DNA of 64,000 bases from Arthrobacter rhombi (lineage in GTDB: Bacteria > Actinomycetota > Actinomycetes > Actinomycetales > Micrococcaceae): assembly GCF_900163545.1 (NCBI RefSeq), contig NZ_FUHW01000038.1, positions 340,451 through 404,450 of the forward strand. Direction: 5' to 3'. The position numbers and the translations under genes were made by a program. Shown here piece after piece: positions 1-12,723 of this stretch (the stretch's first letter is position 1; every line of letters starts with the position of its first letter). Below the pieces are notes generated by a model, which worked only from the letters and a program-made list of their open reading frames with translations, did not search any database and was not told the origin of the DNA.

Positions 1-541
1 GCAGGATCGCCACTACTGCAGTGTCCTGCGGCCAGGGGACCTCGCCCAGTGTGGAGCCGATCAGCGCCGCATCGGTGGGGACCGTGAATTCAACCATGGA
101 CGTCACCCCGGTCTGCAGGGTGAGCAACCGCACCACATCCCCGACCTCGACGGCCTCCTCCACGAGGGCGGTCATCATGCGCGGGGTGCTGACGGCCACG
201 TCGACGCCCCAAGCGTCGTCGAAGAGCCAATCGTTCTTCGGGTTATTCACCCGCCCCACGGTCCGGCCGACCCCGAATTCGCTTTTGGCCAGCAGGGAGA
301 CCACCAGGTTGACCTTGTCGTCACCGGTGGCCGAAACCACCACGTCGACGTCGGCAAGTTGGGCATCCTTGAGCGTGGTCAGCTCGCAGGCGTCCCCGAA
401 CAGCCACGTAGCACCCTGGACGCCACTGCGACCGACAACCTCAGGCTTCTCATCGATCAACAGGACATCGTGTCCGTGGGAGAGGAGCTCTTTGGCGATG
501 GAGGAGCCGACGCTGCCGGCCCCAGCGATAACGATCTTCAC
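1..541 (-). CDS. TrkA-type potassium uptake regulatory protein (RCK_N), 3' end cut by window edge
   Basis: Cytoplasmic NAD(H)-binding regulatory subunit of a Trk/Ktr-type K+ uptake system. Read from a GTG at 541, the first 180 residues are visible. They open with a Rossmann fold carrying GAGSVG at residues 7-12 and an acidic residue at about 30 at the end of strand 2, the typical RCK_N ribose-binding site. The C-terminal RCK_C domain begins near the end of the visible part. The GTG overlaps the TGA of the upstream trkA by four bases (GTGA), so the two are translationally coupled paralogues, as in other actinobacteria (CeoB/CeoC pairs). Family assignment is firm; the ion and membrane partner are inferred. 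Confidence 0.9.
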   Translation of the reverse strand, partial: MKIVIAGAGSVGSSIAKELLSHGHDVLLIDEKPEVVGRSGVQGATWLFGDACELTTLKDAQLADVDVVVSATGDDKVNLVVSLLAKSEFGVGRTVGRVNNPKNDWLFDDAWGVDVAVSTPRMMTALVEEAVEVGDVVRLLTLQTGVTSMVEFTVPTDAALIGSTLGEVPWPQDTAVVAIL

Positions 542-1230
542 AGGTTCTCCTCCTCGTCGGGTTCCTGGGTGGTGGGTGCCTTGGAGAGGATCCTGTCGAT
601 TTCCCCCATGGAAGCCACGGCCATCATGGCGTGCAGGATATCGCCCTGCTGCAGCCGGGCGTCGGGGCGGGGGATCTGACCTTCACCAAACCGGGTCAGG
701 TAGGCGACCCGGATCCCTGACACCTCTTCGATTTCGGCCAGACTGCGCCCGTACCACCCATCATGGAGGGCGACCTCTCCGAGGATCAGCCGGCCCGAGG
801 CCTCACGGAAGTCCCCGTTGATGCCTTGTTCGGGCAGAACCCGGCGGAGGACCTGATCGGCACTCCAGCGCACCGCTGCCACGGTGGGGATCCCCAGCCG
901 CTGGTAGATCTCGGCCCGACCCGGGTCATAGATCCGGGCCACCACATGCGGGACATGGTAGTTTTCGCGGGCCACCCGGGTGGCCAGGATATTCGAATTG
1001 TCACCGCTGGAGACCGCCGCGAAGGCATAGGCATTGGCGATATCCGCCCGTTCCAGGGTTTCCCTGTCGAAGCCGACACCGCTGACCTTCTGGCCGGTGA
1101 AACCGCGGCGAAGGCGTCGGAACGCCCGGTCATCCTGGTCGATGATCGCCACGGTGTGTCCGGCGTCGTCCAAGGTATGGGCCAGCGTGACGCCGACGCG
1201 CCCGCACCCCATGATGACGAAATGGGCCAT
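538..1230 (-). CDS. trkA: TrkA-type potassium uptake protein
   Basis: Second RCK protein, 230 residues. The Rossmann nucleotide-binding motif GCGRVG is at residues 8-13 with Asp31 after the second strand, and an RCK_C domain occupies roughly residues 130-215. The chosen ATG at 1230 is preceded by GGGGAG at good distance; a longer open frame reaching 1455 would run into the promoter region of the divergent permease and lacks TrkA similarity. It lies upstream of, and four bases overlapping with, the other TrkA paralogue, giving a two-gene operon that regulates K+ uptake. Divergent from the APC permease gene. Confidence 0.92.
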   Translation of the reverse strand: MAHFVIMGCGRVGVTLAHTLDDAGHTVAIIDQDDRAFRRLRRGFTGQKVSGVGFDRETLERADIANAYAFAAVSSGDNSNILATRVARENYHVPHVVARIYDPGRAEIYQRLGIPTVAAVRWSADQVLRRVLPEQGINGDFREASGRLILGEVALHDGWYGRSLAEIEEVSGIRVAYLTRFGEGQIPRPDARLQQGDILHAMMAVASMGEIDRILSKAPTTQEPDEEENL

Positions 1231-1364
1231 GCCTTGCTCCCCGTGGTTGTCGTACTGACGGCAGGGCCTGCGAAACCCCGTTGATGGCTTCCAGTCTCCC
1301 ACGTCGGATCGCCCGCGCGCCCGGTGGCGGTGCGGCGTGTATGACAGATATGCCGTCCACGGGC

Positions 1365-1370
1365 TAACTT
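1365..1370 (+). promoter_or_regulatory. -10 element (TAACTT) for leaderless APC permease mRNA
   Basis: TAACTT ends six bases before the GTG at 1377, the spacing expected if transcription starts at the start codon. No ribosome binding site precedes the GTG. Confidence 0.5.
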
Positions 1371-1376
1371 TGACTG

Positions 1377-3410
1377 GTGCTGACGTTTCTTGACGCGCTA
1401 AAACGGATCCTGGTTGGCAGACCATTCCGCACCGAACGGCTGAAACAGGCGCCACTGCGCCGCCGGCTCGCGCTTCCGCTGCTGTCCTCCAACGCGCTAT
1501 CTTCCGTGGCCTACGCTCCCGATGAAGTGCTCATGACGCTGGCCATCGCCGGGCTCTCGGCGATCTACTTCTCGCCGCTGATCGGCATCGCCATCATGGC
1601 GGTGATGATGGTGATCATCGCTTCCTACCGGCAATCGGTGAAGGCCTACCCCTCGGGGCGTGGTGACTACGAGATCGCCAGCGTCAACCTCGGGGCCCGC
1701 GCCGGCACCACGGTGGCCTCGGCCCTCCTGGTTGATTTCGTGTTGACCGTTGCCGTCTCCATGTCAGCGGCGGCCCACTATGTGGTCGCGGCCTTCCCGT
1801 CCTTGAACGGGCACCAGGCGTTACTGGCCGGCGCCGGCGTCGTGCTCCTCGCCGTGCTGAACCTGCGGGGCCTGGGCCGTTCGCGACTGGGCAATGCGCT
1901 GCCCACCTATCTGTTCATCGGAGCCATGCTGGTGATGATCCTCGTCGGATCGATCAGCGCTGCCCTGGGCCGGCTGGGTTCGGCGCCCAGTGCGGGGTTC
2001 GATATCGTGCCGCAGGAGGGCTACGACCCGGCCCTGACCGGGATGCTGGGCGCCGTACTGGTTCTGCGCGCCTTCTCCACCGGCTCGGCAGCGCTGACGG
2101 GCATCGAAGCGCCCATCAGCAACGTCCAGAACCTCGCCCGGCCCCGGGCCCGGAATGCGGCATCGATTCTGTTGCTCCTGGGCCTGATTGCCACCGTCCT
2201 GACCCTGGGAACCATGTTCCTGGCCCGGGCGGCCCGAGTGCATATGGTTGAAAGTCCGCAACAGAATCTGAGCGCCGACGGCGGACCCATCCCGGGGGGC
2301 TACATCCAGAACCCGGTGCTCAGCCAACTGGCCCACGCGGTCTTTGGTGGGGGGAGCATCGGTTTCTACGTCATCCTGGCGGTCACCGTCGCCGTCTTGG
2401 GTATGGCAGGACATTCGGCATTCAGCTCCTTCCCCAACCTCGCCTCGCATCTGGCCACCGACGGCTTCCTGCCGCGGCAACTCCGGACCCGGGGAGACCG
2501 GCTGGGCTTCAGCAACGGCATTATCGCCTTGGGTGTCGGGGCCCTGGTGCTCGTTCTGGTCTTCGGTGCCCATGTAGCCACCCTGATCCAGCTCTACGTC
2601 GTCGGCGTTTTTGTCTCCTTCACGCTCAGTCAGCTCGGCATGGTCAAGCACTGGACCCGGCAGCTGGCGAGCACCGCCAACCAACGCGTGCGTCACCGAA
2701 TCATGCGTTCTCGCCTGCTGAACCTCGTCGGATTCGTGCTGACCGCCGCCGTGCTGGTCATCGTGCTGGTCACCAAATTCATTTTCGGTGCCTGGCTGGC
2801 CGTGGTGGCCATCATGGCGATGTTCATGATCATGTCCTCGATCCATGCGCACTACGCCGCGGTCGACCGTGAACTGGCGGTCGATGAGCAGGGAACCACC
2901 AAGGCCCTCCCGGCCCGGGTCCATGCCCTGATCCTCGTCTCGACGCTGCGCAAACCGGTGTTGCGGGCCGTGGCCTTCGCCCGGGCCGGCCGCCCCTCCA
3001 AACTTGATGCCATCATCGTGGACATCGACCAGGAAGCCACGGCACGGACCGTCGCCGAATGGGAACGGCTGCAGATCCCGGTGCCCATCACCGTCCTGGC
3101 CTCGCCCTACCGGGAGACGGCGGCACCGATCATCGACTACATCAAGGGCATCAAATCCAATTCACCCCGTGACCTGGTGGTCGTCTACATCCCCGAATAC
3201 GTCGTGGGGCGCTGGTGGGAACAACTGGTGCACAACCAGACGGCGCTTCGCATCAAGACCCGGCTGCATTTCGTCCCCGGGGTCGTGGTGGCCAGTGTCC
3301 CCTGGCAGTTATCCGAAGAAACCCATGGCAGAGCCCTCTTCGAACACGAACGCGGGATCACCGGGACCGACGAGGACACACGAGCGCACGACGGCGGGAG
3401 CACCAGTTGA
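1377..3410 (+). CDS. APC-family amino acid permease
   Basis: Integral membrane amino-acid/polyamine/organocation (APC) superfamily transporter of 677 residues. After a short basic cytoplasmic N-terminus the conserved segment LSSNALSSVAYAPDE (about residues 36-50) marks the first helix of this subfamily. About twelve hydrophobic helices follow to about residue 480, and then a soluble C-terminal domain of about 180 residues resembling those found on actinobacterial paralogues. It is divergent from the trkA pair, the usual arrangement in Micrococcaceae, so a role linked to cation or osmotic balance is possible. The substrate is unknown. Start is GTG without a Shine-Dalgarno, with a -10 box six bases upstream. 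The TGA overlaps the next gene. Confidence 0.88.
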   Translation: MLTFLDALKRILVGRPFRTERLKQAPLRRRLALPLLSSNALSSVAYAPDEVLMTLAIAGLSAIYFSPLIGIAIMAVMMVIIASYRQSVKAYPSGRGDYEIASVNLGARAGTTVASALLVDFVLTVAVSMSAAAHYVVAAFPSLNGHQALLAGAGVVLLAVLNLRGLGRSRLGNALPTYLFIGAMLVMILVGSISAALGRLGSAPSAGFDIVPQEGYDPALTGMLGAVLVLRAFSTGSAALTGIEAPISNVQNLARPRARNAASILLLLGLIATVLTLGTMFLARAARVHMVESPQQNLSADGGPIPGGYIQNPVLSQLAHAVFGGGSIGFYVILAVTVAVLGMAGHSAFSSFPNLASHLATDGFLPRQLRTRGDRLGFSNGIIALGVGALVLVLVFGAHVATLIQLYVVGVFVSFTLSQLGMVKHWTRQLASTANQRVRHRIMRSRLLNLVGFVLTAAVLVIVLVTKFIFGAWLAVVAIMAMFMIMSSIHAHYAAVDRELAVDEQGTTKALPARVHALILVSTLRKPVLRAVAFARAGRPSKLDAIIVDIDQEATARTVAEWERLQIPVPITVLASPYRETAAPIIDYIKGIKSNSPRDLVVVYIPEYVVGRWWEQLVHNQTALRIKTRLHFVPGVVVASVPWQLSEETHGRALFEHERGITGTDEDTRAHDGGSTS

Positions 3411-4783
3411 GCCAGCGGGAAGAACCAGCGACGGGCGATCTGATCGACGTCGAGATCGGCGCCCCGGCCCATGGCGGCCATTTTGTCGCCAGACACCAGG
3501 GCAGGGTCGTCTTCGTCCGCCATGCCCTGCCCGGCGAACGGGTGCAGGCTCGGCTGACCGATGCCGGCGAGGGAGCCCGTTTCTGGCGGGCCGACGCCGT
3601 GGAGATCCTGCAGGGCTCCGAACACCGGGTGCCGCATTTCTGGCCCGAAGCCGATGCCCTGGCTCGGCATGCGGCGGGGGAGCTGCCGGTCGGCGGCGCC
3701 GAATTCGGGCATGCGGAGCTCGGCTACCAGCGGGAACTGAAATCCGCGATTGTCCGCGAACAACTTGAACGCCTGGCCGGCCTGGACGCGGCAGCCGTGG
3801 GTTTCACCGGCGTCGAGGAGGCGCCGGGGGAACGCGCCGACGGGCTGGGATGGAGGACCCGGGCGGCATTTAGCGTCGATACGGCGGGACGCTTGGCGAT
3901 GAACGCCCACCATTCCGATCGGCTCGTTCCCATCCGCCGGCTGCCGCTGGCCGTCGAGGCGATCAATGACCTTTCACTGGCGGATTTGCCGTTGCACGGA
4001 CTCGAACGGATCGAAGTCGCGGCACCTTCCGGTGGGGGAAGCCCGCTGGTGCTGCTCGTCGAACGCCCCGGCGCCAAACCGGGAGCCGCGACCCGCCTGG
4101 CCAAGGCCTTGCCGGAAGGCACCAACGCCGCGTTGATCACCCAGCACGGCGGTTCGGCAGCCGACGGGGCGGGAACCCTGCACCGGCTGCGTGGCAGGAC
4201 CTGGGTGGCCGAACAGGCTGCGGGGGAGACCTACCGGGTCACCGGGGAGGGATTCTGGCAGATCCACCGCAGCGCACCCGAGGCTCTGAACGACGCCGTC
4301 CAAGCGATCCTGGACCCGCAACCGGGTCAGGTCTTCGCCGACCTCTATGCTGGCGCCGGACTCTTCACCGTGCCGTTGGCCTGGGCCGTCGGGGCCGAGG
4401 GGATCGTCCTGTCCATCGAGGGGGCCCCGGGAACCAGCAAAGATGCCCGCCGCAACATCCAGGGGCTAGATCAGGTCCTGATCCGCCAGGGCCGGGTCGA
4501 AAAGATCCTGCGCAGCGAGGCGGCCCGGTTGCCCCGGGGCCTGGACGGTGTGGTGCTGGATCCGCCACGCACCGGCGTCGGACGGGCCGGTGTGGCCGCG
4601 GTGAGCACCGCCAGACCGGGGAGGATCGCCTACGTTTCCTGCGATCCGGCGTCGTTCTCTCGGGATCTTCGCGACTTTGCCGCGAAGGGCTACGTCACCG
4701 AATCGGTACGGGCCCTGGATCTCTACCCGCAGACCCACCACGTGGAGTGCGTGGCGGCGCTGGTCCCGGCCGCCACCAGATAG
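3407..4783 (+). CDS. TRAM-domain class I SAM-dependent RNA (uracil-5-)methyltransferase
   Basis: TrmA/RumA-family enzyme of 458 residues that methylates C5 of uridine in tRNA or rRNA. An N-terminal TRAM (OB-like) RNA-binding domain spans about residues 8-65; the SAM-binding motif ADLYAGAGLFTVPLA follows at about 310-325; then DPPRTG and the catalytic-loop motif SCDPASFSRDL near the C-terminus. The nucleophile Cys is in SCDPA, where many relatives have SCNP. The start is taken as TTG at 3407: it overlaps the upstream TGA (TTGA) and has GGGAG about nine bases before it, and homologues begin just before the TRAM domain. The modified position cannot be told from sequence. Its TAG stop is part of the next promoter's -10 box. 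Confidence 0.87.
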   Translation: MSQREEPATGDLIDVEIGAPAHGGHFVARHQGRVVFVRHALPGERVQARLTDAGEGARFWRADAVEILQGSEHRVPHFWPEADALARHAAGELPVGGAEFGHAELGYQRELKSAIVREQLERLAGLDAAAVGFTGVEEAPGERADGLGWRTRAAFSVDTAGRLAMNAHHSDRLVPIRRLPLAVEAINDLSLADLPLHGLERIEVAAPSGGGSPLVLLVERPGAKPGAATRLAKALPEGTNAALITQHGGSAADGAGTLHRLRGRTWVAEQAAGETYRVTGEGFWQIHRSAPEALNDAVQAILDPQPGQVFADLYAGAGLFTVPLAWAVGAEGIVLSIEGAPGTSKDARRNIQGLDQVLIRQGRVEKILRSEAARLPRGLDGVVLDPPRTGVGRAGVAAVSTARPGRIAYVSCDPASFSRDLRDFAAKGYVTESVRALDLYPQTHHVECVAALVPAATR

Positions 4784-4786
4784 ACT
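4781..4786 (+). promoter_or_regulatory. -10 element (TAGACT) of acnA, fused to the upstream stop codon
   Basis: TAGACT begins with the TAG stop of the methyltransferase gene. It would give an acnA mRNA with a leader of about 105 nt. No good -35 is visible. Confidence 0.45.
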
Positions 4787-4897
4787 GGGCCCGAGCTCTG
4801 CCGCAATCCCAACGTGCCTCCCGGCCGGTTAGGTTCGCCTTACTGGCGGGATGCCCGTGCGTGCAACAAAGATGAAAGTCTGGCGAGAGGAGTCCCA

Positions 4898-7603
<2,706 letters not shown>

Positions 7604-7623
7604 CGGCAGATCCACCGCAGACG

Positions 7624-7661
7624 GGGCGGGCCATCCGGGATACCGGGTGGCCCGCCCTTTT
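7624..7661 (+). terminator. Rho-independent terminator of acnA
   Basis: A ten-base perfect stem (7624-7633 with 7648-7657), about 14-nt loop, followed by TTTT. Confidence 0.85.
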
Positions 7662-7695
7662 GCGTGCCCGGGCCCGGCTGGCGCGGCGGGGGTTA

Positions 7696-7701
7696 TAGGA
7701 T
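7696..7701 (+). promoter_or_regulatory. -10 element (TAGGAT) for leaderless GNAT mRNA
   Basis: TAGGAT ends six bases before the ATG at 7708. The GGAG immediately before the ATG is too close to act as a normal ribosome binding site. Confidence 0.45.
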
Positions 7702-7707
7702 TTGGAG

Positions 7708-8412
7708 ATGGACGCACTGACCGACTCGTGGCCGCTCTTCGGCCTGCACCTGTCCACTCCGCGCCTGGAGCTGCGGGCGGTCACCGACGAGGACCTGCCG
7801 GCCTTCCAAGCTGCCGGGCTCAGCGGCATCCACGAGCCCGGGCGCAGCCCCTTCTCCCATCCCTGGACCGACGTCCCCGATGCCGAGCTGCCGGCGAACA
7901 TGGCCCGCCATGTGTGGCGGACCCGCGCCCAGACGCAGCCCGGGGACTGGACGCTGTCCTTCGGGGTCTGGCATGAAGGCGAACTGGTGGGGATGCAGGA
8001 TCTGCTGGGGCAGGATTTCGCCCGGATGCGACTGGTCACCACCGGCTCCTGGTTGACTCGTTCGGCCCAAGGACGGGGCATCGGTACGGAGATGCGCACC
8101 GCCGTCGTGCTCTATGCCTTCGACCACCTCGGTGCCCAGGTGGCCGAATCCGACGCCGCCAGCTGGAACCTCTCCTCGTTGGGGGTCTCCCGCGCGGTGG
8201 GCTATGAGGACAACGGGGTGACCCGGCGGATGTGGGGCGACTCCGCCCAGGAGGTACAACGAGTGCGGCTGACCTCCGAGCTGCTGCGGCGGCCCGACTG
8301 GTCGCTGCAGGTCACCGGGCATGACGCCGCCGCCACTTTCCTCGGTTTGCCTGAGTCCGCGCAAGCGGTGCCGGGTCGAGAACCCGTCGCCGTGCGCAGT
8401 ACGATGGAATGA
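7708..8412 (+). CDS. GNAT-family N-acetyltransferase (RimJ/RimL-like)
   Basis: About 234 residues. It starts with the [18 protein letters not shown] segment typical of RimJ/RimL-type acetyltransferases. The acetyl-CoA pyrophosphate-binding region is at about residues 108-120 ([15 protein letters not shown], fitting Q/RxxGxG/A), followed by a conserved [16 protein letters not shown] segment. Transfers an acetyl group from acetyl-CoA to an amino group; substrate unknown. The stop overlaps the region just upstream of dxs. Start could alternatively be the TTG at 7702, but the ATG at 7708 fits the -10 spacing. Confidence 0.85.
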   Translation: MDALTDSWPLFGLHLSTPRLELRAVTDEDLPAFQAAGLSGIHEPGRSPFSHPWTDVPDAELPANMARHVWRTRAQTQPGDWTLSFGVWHEGELVGMQDLLGQDFARMRLVTTGSWLTRSAQGRGIGTEMRTAVVLYAFDHLGAQVAESDAASWNLSSLGVSRAVGYEDNGVTRRMWGDSAQEVQRVRLTSELLRRPDWSLQVTGHDAAATFLGLPESAQAVPGREPVAVRSTME

Positions 8413-8441
8413 TGTTTCCGGCTGCGAAAGGACGAACCGGC

Positions 8442-10409
8442 ATGGGATTGCTCGAGACCATCCATGAGCCGCGCGATTTGCGTGGTCTGGGTGCGCAACA
8501 GCTTCAGCAATTGGCGGAGGAGATCCGGGCCTTCCTGATTGCCAACGTCTCCCGTACCGGAGGACATCTGGGCCCGAATCTGGGGGTCGTGGAGCTCACG
8601 TTGGGGATCCACCGGGTCTTCGATTCCCCGCGTGATTCCATCGTTTTCGATACAGGACACCAGTCCTACGTTCATAAGCTGCTGACCGGGCGGCAGGACT
8701 TCTCCACGCTGCGCCAACAGGACGGGCTCGCCGGCTACCCCGAACGCTCCGAATCGGTCCACGACATCGTCGAGTCCTCGCATGCCTCCAGTTCGCTATC
8801 CTGGGCCGAGGGCATCTCCCGGGCCCGGAAGCTTTCCGGGGAAGGGGACCGCTACGTCGTCGCCGTCGTCGGGGACGGAGCCCTGACCGGCGGCATGGCC
8901 TGGGAGGCCGTGAACAACATCGCCGCCGATAAGGATCGCCGGGTCGTGATCGTGGTCAACGATAATGGCCGGTCCTACGCCCCCACCGTCGGCGGTCTGG
9001 CCGACCAGTTGGGCGCCCTGCGCCAACGCACCCTGGATAAGGTCAGGACCCACCCCGTCTACGAAGACACCCTGAACTGGTGGAAGGACCGACTCCAGCA
9101 AGGCGGCGCCGTGAGCCGTTTTGCCTATAAGTCGCTGCACGCCACCAAGAAGGGCATGAAGGACTGGTGGGCCCCGCAGGGGCTGTTCGAGGATCTGGGC
9201 ATGAAGTACATCGGCCCGATCGACGGACACAACCAGGAGGCCGTGGAAGAGGCCCTGCAGCAGGCTCGGCAGTACGAGGGCCCGGTGATCGTGCATACGC
9301 TCACCGAGAAGGGGCGTGGCTACGGTCCCGCCCTGGCCGACCCGAACGACCAGATGCATTCGGTGGGGGTCATCGACCCCGAAACCGGCGAACCCGTCTC
9401 CCGGCCCGGAGCCCAGTCCTGGACCTCGGTCTTCGGCGAAGAGATTGCCGAGATCGCCGACGAACGCCGAGACATCGTCGCCGTCACCGGAGCCATGCTC
9501 ATCCCGGTCGGGCTGTCCACGATGGCCGCCCGCCACCCCGAACGGGTCATCGACGTCGGTATCGCCGAACAGCATGCGTTGACCAGCGCCGCCGGCATGG
9601 CCTTCGGTGGACTGCACCCCGTCGTGGCGCTATACGCGACGTTCCTGAACCGGGCCTTCGACCAGCTGCTCATGGACGTTGCCCTGCACCGCGCCGGAGT
9701 GACCGTCGTGCTGGACCGGGCAGGAGTCACCGGCCCCGACGGGCCCAGCCACCATGGCATGTGGGATATGGCACTGCTGCAATCGGTTCCCGGACTCTCC
9801 TTGGCGGCGCCCCGGGACGCCACCCGGCTGCGCGAGGAATTGCGCGAAGCCGTAGCCATCAACGATGCCCCGACCGTCCTGCGCTTCTCCAAGGGCAGTG
9901 TCGGTCAGGAACTGGAAGCCATTGAACGTCTCGACGACGGCGTGGACGTGCTGGCGCGGCACGGCGAAGGAGAGCGGGATGTCCTCGTCGTCGCCGTCGG
10001 TTCCATGGCCGGATTGAGCCTGGAAGTCGCAGAACGGCTCGAGGCCCAGGGGGTGAGTTCCACGGTGGTGGATCCGCGTTGGGTCCTTCCGGTCGCCCGA
10101 TCCATCATCTCCTTGGCGGCGCGCCACCGGATCGTGGTCTGCATCGAGGACGGCGTGAAGGCCGGCGCCGTCGGCTCGCGGATCCGCCAGGAAATGCGTG
10201 CCGCAGGGGTCGATACGGCACTGAACGAAGTGGGCCTGCCGACGCAGTTCCTCAAACACGGTTCTCGGAACCAGATCCTGGAGCGGGTTGGCCTGACCGC
10301 CAACCAGATCACCCAGGACACCCTGGCCCAGGTGCTGGGAACCAAGGTCCCCTTCGCCCGGCCGCTACCCGGCCAGGATGCCCCCACCGGCCAGATACCC
10401 CGCCTATGA
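8442..10409 (+). CDS. dxs: 1-deoxy-D-xylulose-5-phosphate synthase
   Basis: First enzyme of the MEP isoprenoid pathway: pyruvate plus glyceraldehyde 3-phosphate gives DXP, thiamine diphosphate dependent. 655 residues. Visible motifs are [15 protein letters not shown] (active-site His), the ThDP/Mg motif [16 protein letters not shown], and [15 protein letters not shown] with the catalytic Glu of the pyrimidine-binding domain. A transketolase C-terminal domain ends the protein. The ATG at 8442 is preceded by AAAGGA; an in-frame ATG at 8409 would overlap the upstream stop and adds residues outside the family. It is followed with ATGA overlap by the DUF402 gene. The long minus-strand open frames here are antisense shadows. 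Confidence 0.97.
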   Translation: MGLLETIHEPRDLRGLGAQQLQQLAEEIRAFLIANVSRTGGHLGPNLGVVELTLGIHRVFDSPRDSIVFDTGHQSYVHKLLTGRQDFSTLRQQDGLAGYPERSESVHDIVESSHASSSLSWAEGISRARKLSGEGDRYVVAVVGDGALTGGMAWEAVNNIAADKDRRVVIVVNDNGRSYAPTVGGLADQLGALRQRTLDKVRTHPVYEDTLNWWKDRLQQGGAVSRFAYKSLHATKKGMKDWWAPQGLFEDLGMKYIGPIDGHNQEAVEEALQQARQYEGPVIVHTLTEKGRGYGPALADPNDQMHSVGVIDPETGEPVSRPGAQSWTSVFGEEIAEIADERRDIVAVTGAMLIPVGLSTMAARHPERVIDVGIAEQHALTSAAGMAFGGLHPVVALYATFLNRAFDQLLMDVALHRAGVTVVLDRAGVTGPDGPSHHGMWDMALLQSVPGLSLAAPRDATRLREELREAVAINDAPTVLRFSKGSVGQELEAIERLDDGVDVLARHGEGERDVLVVAVGSMAGLSLEVAERLEAQGVSSTVVDPRWVLPVARSIISLAARHRIVVCIEDGVKAGAVGSRIRQEMRAAGVDTALNEVGLPTQFLKHGSRNQILERVGLTANQITQDTLAQVLGTKVPFARPLPGQDAPTGQIPRL

Positions 10410-10993
10410 GGCGGCTAGAATCGTTGGCTGCAGCCCCCGGTGACATTTCCGTAGGTGACGTGGTGATCGCCCGGGCGTGGAAACATGATGGCTGGCCGCA
10501 TTGGGTCGTCCCCGGCAGGTACCTGGGGGCCGACGAACACGGGCACTGGGTCATCCAACCGGCAGGTTCGCTGGTGGCCCGACCCGGCGCTGCCTTCGCC
10601 GCGGAGTCGGATGCCATTTGCCTGTTTCCCCACGCAGCCGATTGGGTCGCCACGTTTTACGACGACTCCCATCCCGGTCACTTCCGGCTCTATATCGATG
10701 TCTCCCGGAATCTGGGCTGGCAAGCGCTGAAGCCCGTCGGGTGGGAATTCAACTCCATTGATATGGACTTGGACGTGGTCCGTTCCACGCGCCGGGGCAT
10801 CTACCTCGACGACGAGGACGAATTCGAGGAGCATGCCCTGTCCATGGGCTACCCCGAAGAACTGGCAGAGCGGATGCGTGCCGCCGCCCAGGAGTTGCTG
10901 GTGGGCGTGAAGACCCTGAAGGAACCGTTCGGGGTGTGCGCCGACGCCTGGTTCGAGCGCGGACGCCGGCTGCTGGCACAGGCAGTAGGCTAG
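10406..10993 (+). CDS. DUF402 domain-containing protein
   Basis: 195 residues. The N-terminal half is an FomD/DUF402-like beta barrel: [14 protein letters not shown], then WVVPGRYLG, then [13 protein letters not shown] and the acidic [13 protein letters not shown] and [12 protein letters not shown] segments. The clustered Asp/Glu residues match the metal-dependent nucleotide-phosphate hydrolase fold described for FomD and related DUF402 proteins. The ATG overlaps the dxs stop (ATGA), giving translational coupling. A TAGAAT hexamer at 10415-10420 lies just inside the gene, so a shorter product starting at a nearby TTG is conceivable. A biochemical role here is inference from the family. Confidence 0.75.
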   Translation: MRRLESLAAAPGDISVGDVVIARAWKHDGWPHWVVPGRYLGADEHGHWVIQPAGSLVARPGAAFAAESDAICLFPHAADWVATFYDDSHPGHFRLYIDVSRNLGWQALKPVGWEFNSIDMDLDVVRSTRRGIYLDDEDEFEEHALSMGYPEELAERMRAAAQELLVGVKTLKEPFGVCADAWFERGRRLLAQAVG

Positions 10994-11069
10994 ATGCGTC
11001 GACGCGCCGCCACCGAAGCGGGGGCGCCGAACCACAGCATGAGCACAGGCCCGAACCGAGGAGAATCGC

Positions 11070-11642
11070 ATGCCGATCCAGCGCACCTACCGCCGCGACG
11101 ACGACGGGGTCCTGCAATTCCGTGAGGCCTGGTTCGAGCAGGGCGAGGGCGAGGAAGCCGGCCAGTTCGTGGTCAACCACGGCACCGTCGGAAATTTGTC
11201 CACCACCAAGGAAGCCGTCGACGTCGATGCCGAACGGGGGGCGGGTCTGATGGAGGCCTTCGCCGACCAGTGCGCCACGGACGGGTTTGCTCAACTGACC
11301 GGGGCCGACCAGTCGTGGGTGATTGCCCAATATGCGTTGAAGACCACCGAAGGAACCCAGCGCGACGAATACTTGCGCGATAAGGCGATGGAAGCGCTGC
11401 GCGGCCATCTGGCCTGGCGCGGTCTGGGCACGGTGGAGTCGAGCGACTTTGCCCCTCGTAAACTCAATATCCGCATCCTCTCCCCGGAGCCAGGCAAGGC
11501 GGTCACCGCGATCACCACGTGCATTCGGCAGGCCAAACTCGACTTCACCAAACTTTCCATCGGTGTGGCACCCCACGACGCCCCGGAGGCGGCCAAACAG
11601 AAGTATCCGATGCCGCCCAAGATTCCGTTCTCCGTGGCCTGA
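11070..11642 (+). CDS. Conserved hypothetical protein, 190 aa
   Basis: Not recognised by function. Soluble, acidic, 190 residues, with no signal peptide or membrane segment; ATG preceded by GAGGAG. Visible segments include QFVVNHGTVGN near residue 35, a helical middle (QSWVIAQYALKT, about 90-101) and a C-terminal half rich in beta strands. The overall look is of a wholly cytoplasmic actinobacterial protein. A TAGGCT hexamer (10986-10991) at the end of the preceding gene may provide a promoter with a leader of about 70 nt. It lies between the DUF402 gene and an aldo/keto reductase, with a leader or spacer and its own RBS at each junction, so co-transcription is likely. Confidence 0.7.
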   Translation: MPIQRTYRRDDDGVLQFREAWFEQGEGEEAGQFVVNHGTVGNLSTTKEAVDVDAERGAGLMEAFADQCATDGFAQLTGADQSWVIAQYALKTTEGTQRDEYLRDKAMEALRGHLAWRGLGTVESSDFAPRKLNIRILSPEPGKAVTAITTCIRQAKLDFTKLSIGVAPHDAPEAAKQKYPMPPKIPFSVA

Positions 11643-11683
11643 TCCGGCCCAGTCCCGACCCGTCTTTTGAAAGGACGTACCCC

Positions 11684-12712
11684 GTGAGCTCCTCCGGCAA
11701 TTCGACCCGTACCGCGACCGCCGAAACACCTCCAGATATGGAATACCGCCGTCTGGGCCGCTCGGGGCTGAGCGTCTCCGTCGTGGGCTTGGGGTGTAAT
11801 AATCTGGGCCGCAGCGGTACCGCCACGGAATCACAGGAGGGGACCAACGCGATCGTTCACGCGGCGTTGGACGCCGGGATCACCCTGTTCGACACCGCCG
11901 ACACGTACGGGCGTGAACCCGGACTCTCGGAGACCCGCCTGGGCAAGGCCCTGGGCAGACGGCGGGAAGACGTGGTGGTGGCCACGAAGTTCGGCATGGA
12001 CGCCGGGGGAGCCAACGGACGGGATTTCGGTGCCCGCGGTTCCCGCAAGTACATCATGCAGTCGGTGGAGGCCTCGCTGGGCCGGCTGGGGACCGATTAC
12101 ATCGACCTCTACCAGTTCCACACCCCCGACGACCTGACCCCGATCGATGAGACGTTGGCCGCCCTCGATGACCTCGTGGCCTCCGGAAAAGTCCGCTACA
12201 TCGGTCACTCCAACCGGGCCGGTTGGCAGATCGCCGAAGCCGAATTCACCGCCCGCGCCGGCGGCTACACCCGATTCATTTCCAGCCAGAACCACTACAA
12301 CTTATTGGACCGTCGGGCCGAACTCGAGGTCCTCCCGGCCTCAAACGCCTACGGGTTGGGTGTGTTGCCCTACTTCCCGTTGGCCAACGGTCTACTGACC
12401 GGCAAGTACACGACCGGACAGGCGCCCACGGGCAGCCGGCTGAGCCACTCGCGGCAAAACCTGTTGGAGAGGGCCGATTTCGACCAGCTGGCCGAACTCG
12501 CCGATTTTGCTGCGGCCCGGCACCTGACACCGGTGCAGGTGGCCTTCTCCTGGCTGGCAGCCCAGGCACCGGTTTCCAGCGTCATTGCCGGAGCCACCCG
12601 GGTGGAACAAGTCCGCCAGAATGCCGCAGCAGCAGCCTGGAAGCCCACCGCCGACGACCTGATCGAACTGGACCGTATTTTCCCTCGTGAGCCGAAAGTC
12701 GCTCTCTTCTAG
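11684..12712 (+). CDS. Aldo/keto reductase
   Basis: NADPH-dependent oxidoreductase of the AKR superfamily (TIM barrel), 342 residues, starting YRRLGRSGLSVSVVGLGCNNLG. The catalytic tetrad is visible: Asp in DTADTYG, Tyr in the same motif, Lys in VVATKFG and His in LYQFHTPD. The C-terminal cofactor loop SSVIAGATRVEQVRQN is intact. GTG start at 11684 with AAAGGA upstream. The first about 20 residues are a polar extension. Substrate unknown; similar proteins are often annotated as pyridoxal- or sugar-reductase-like AKRs. It is eleven bases upstream of the next gene, hence co-transcribed. Confidence 0.92.
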   Translation: MSSSGNSTRTATAETPPDMEYRRLGRSGLSVSVVGLGCNNLGRSGTATESQEGTNAIVHAALDAGITLFDTADTYGREPGLSETRLGKALGRRREDVVVATKFGMDAGGANGRDFGARGSRKYIMQSVEASLGRLGTDYIDLYQFHTPDDLTPIDETLAALDDLVASGKVRYIGHSNRAGWQIAEAEFTARAGGYTRFISSQNHYNLLDRRAELEVLPASNAYGLGVLPYFPLANGLLTGKYTTGQAPTGSRLSHSRQNLLERADFDQLAELADFAAARHLTPVQVAFSWLAAQAPVSSVIAGATRVEQVRQNAAAAAWKPTADDLIELDRIFPREPKVALF

Positions 12713-12723
12713 GAGGGGACCTC

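Noticed and set aside
1821..2924. 367-codon minus-strand open frame inside the APC permease
   Set aside because: Antisense shadow: low-complexity His/Gln/Asp-rich translation, no RBS; the plus strand encodes a clear permease.
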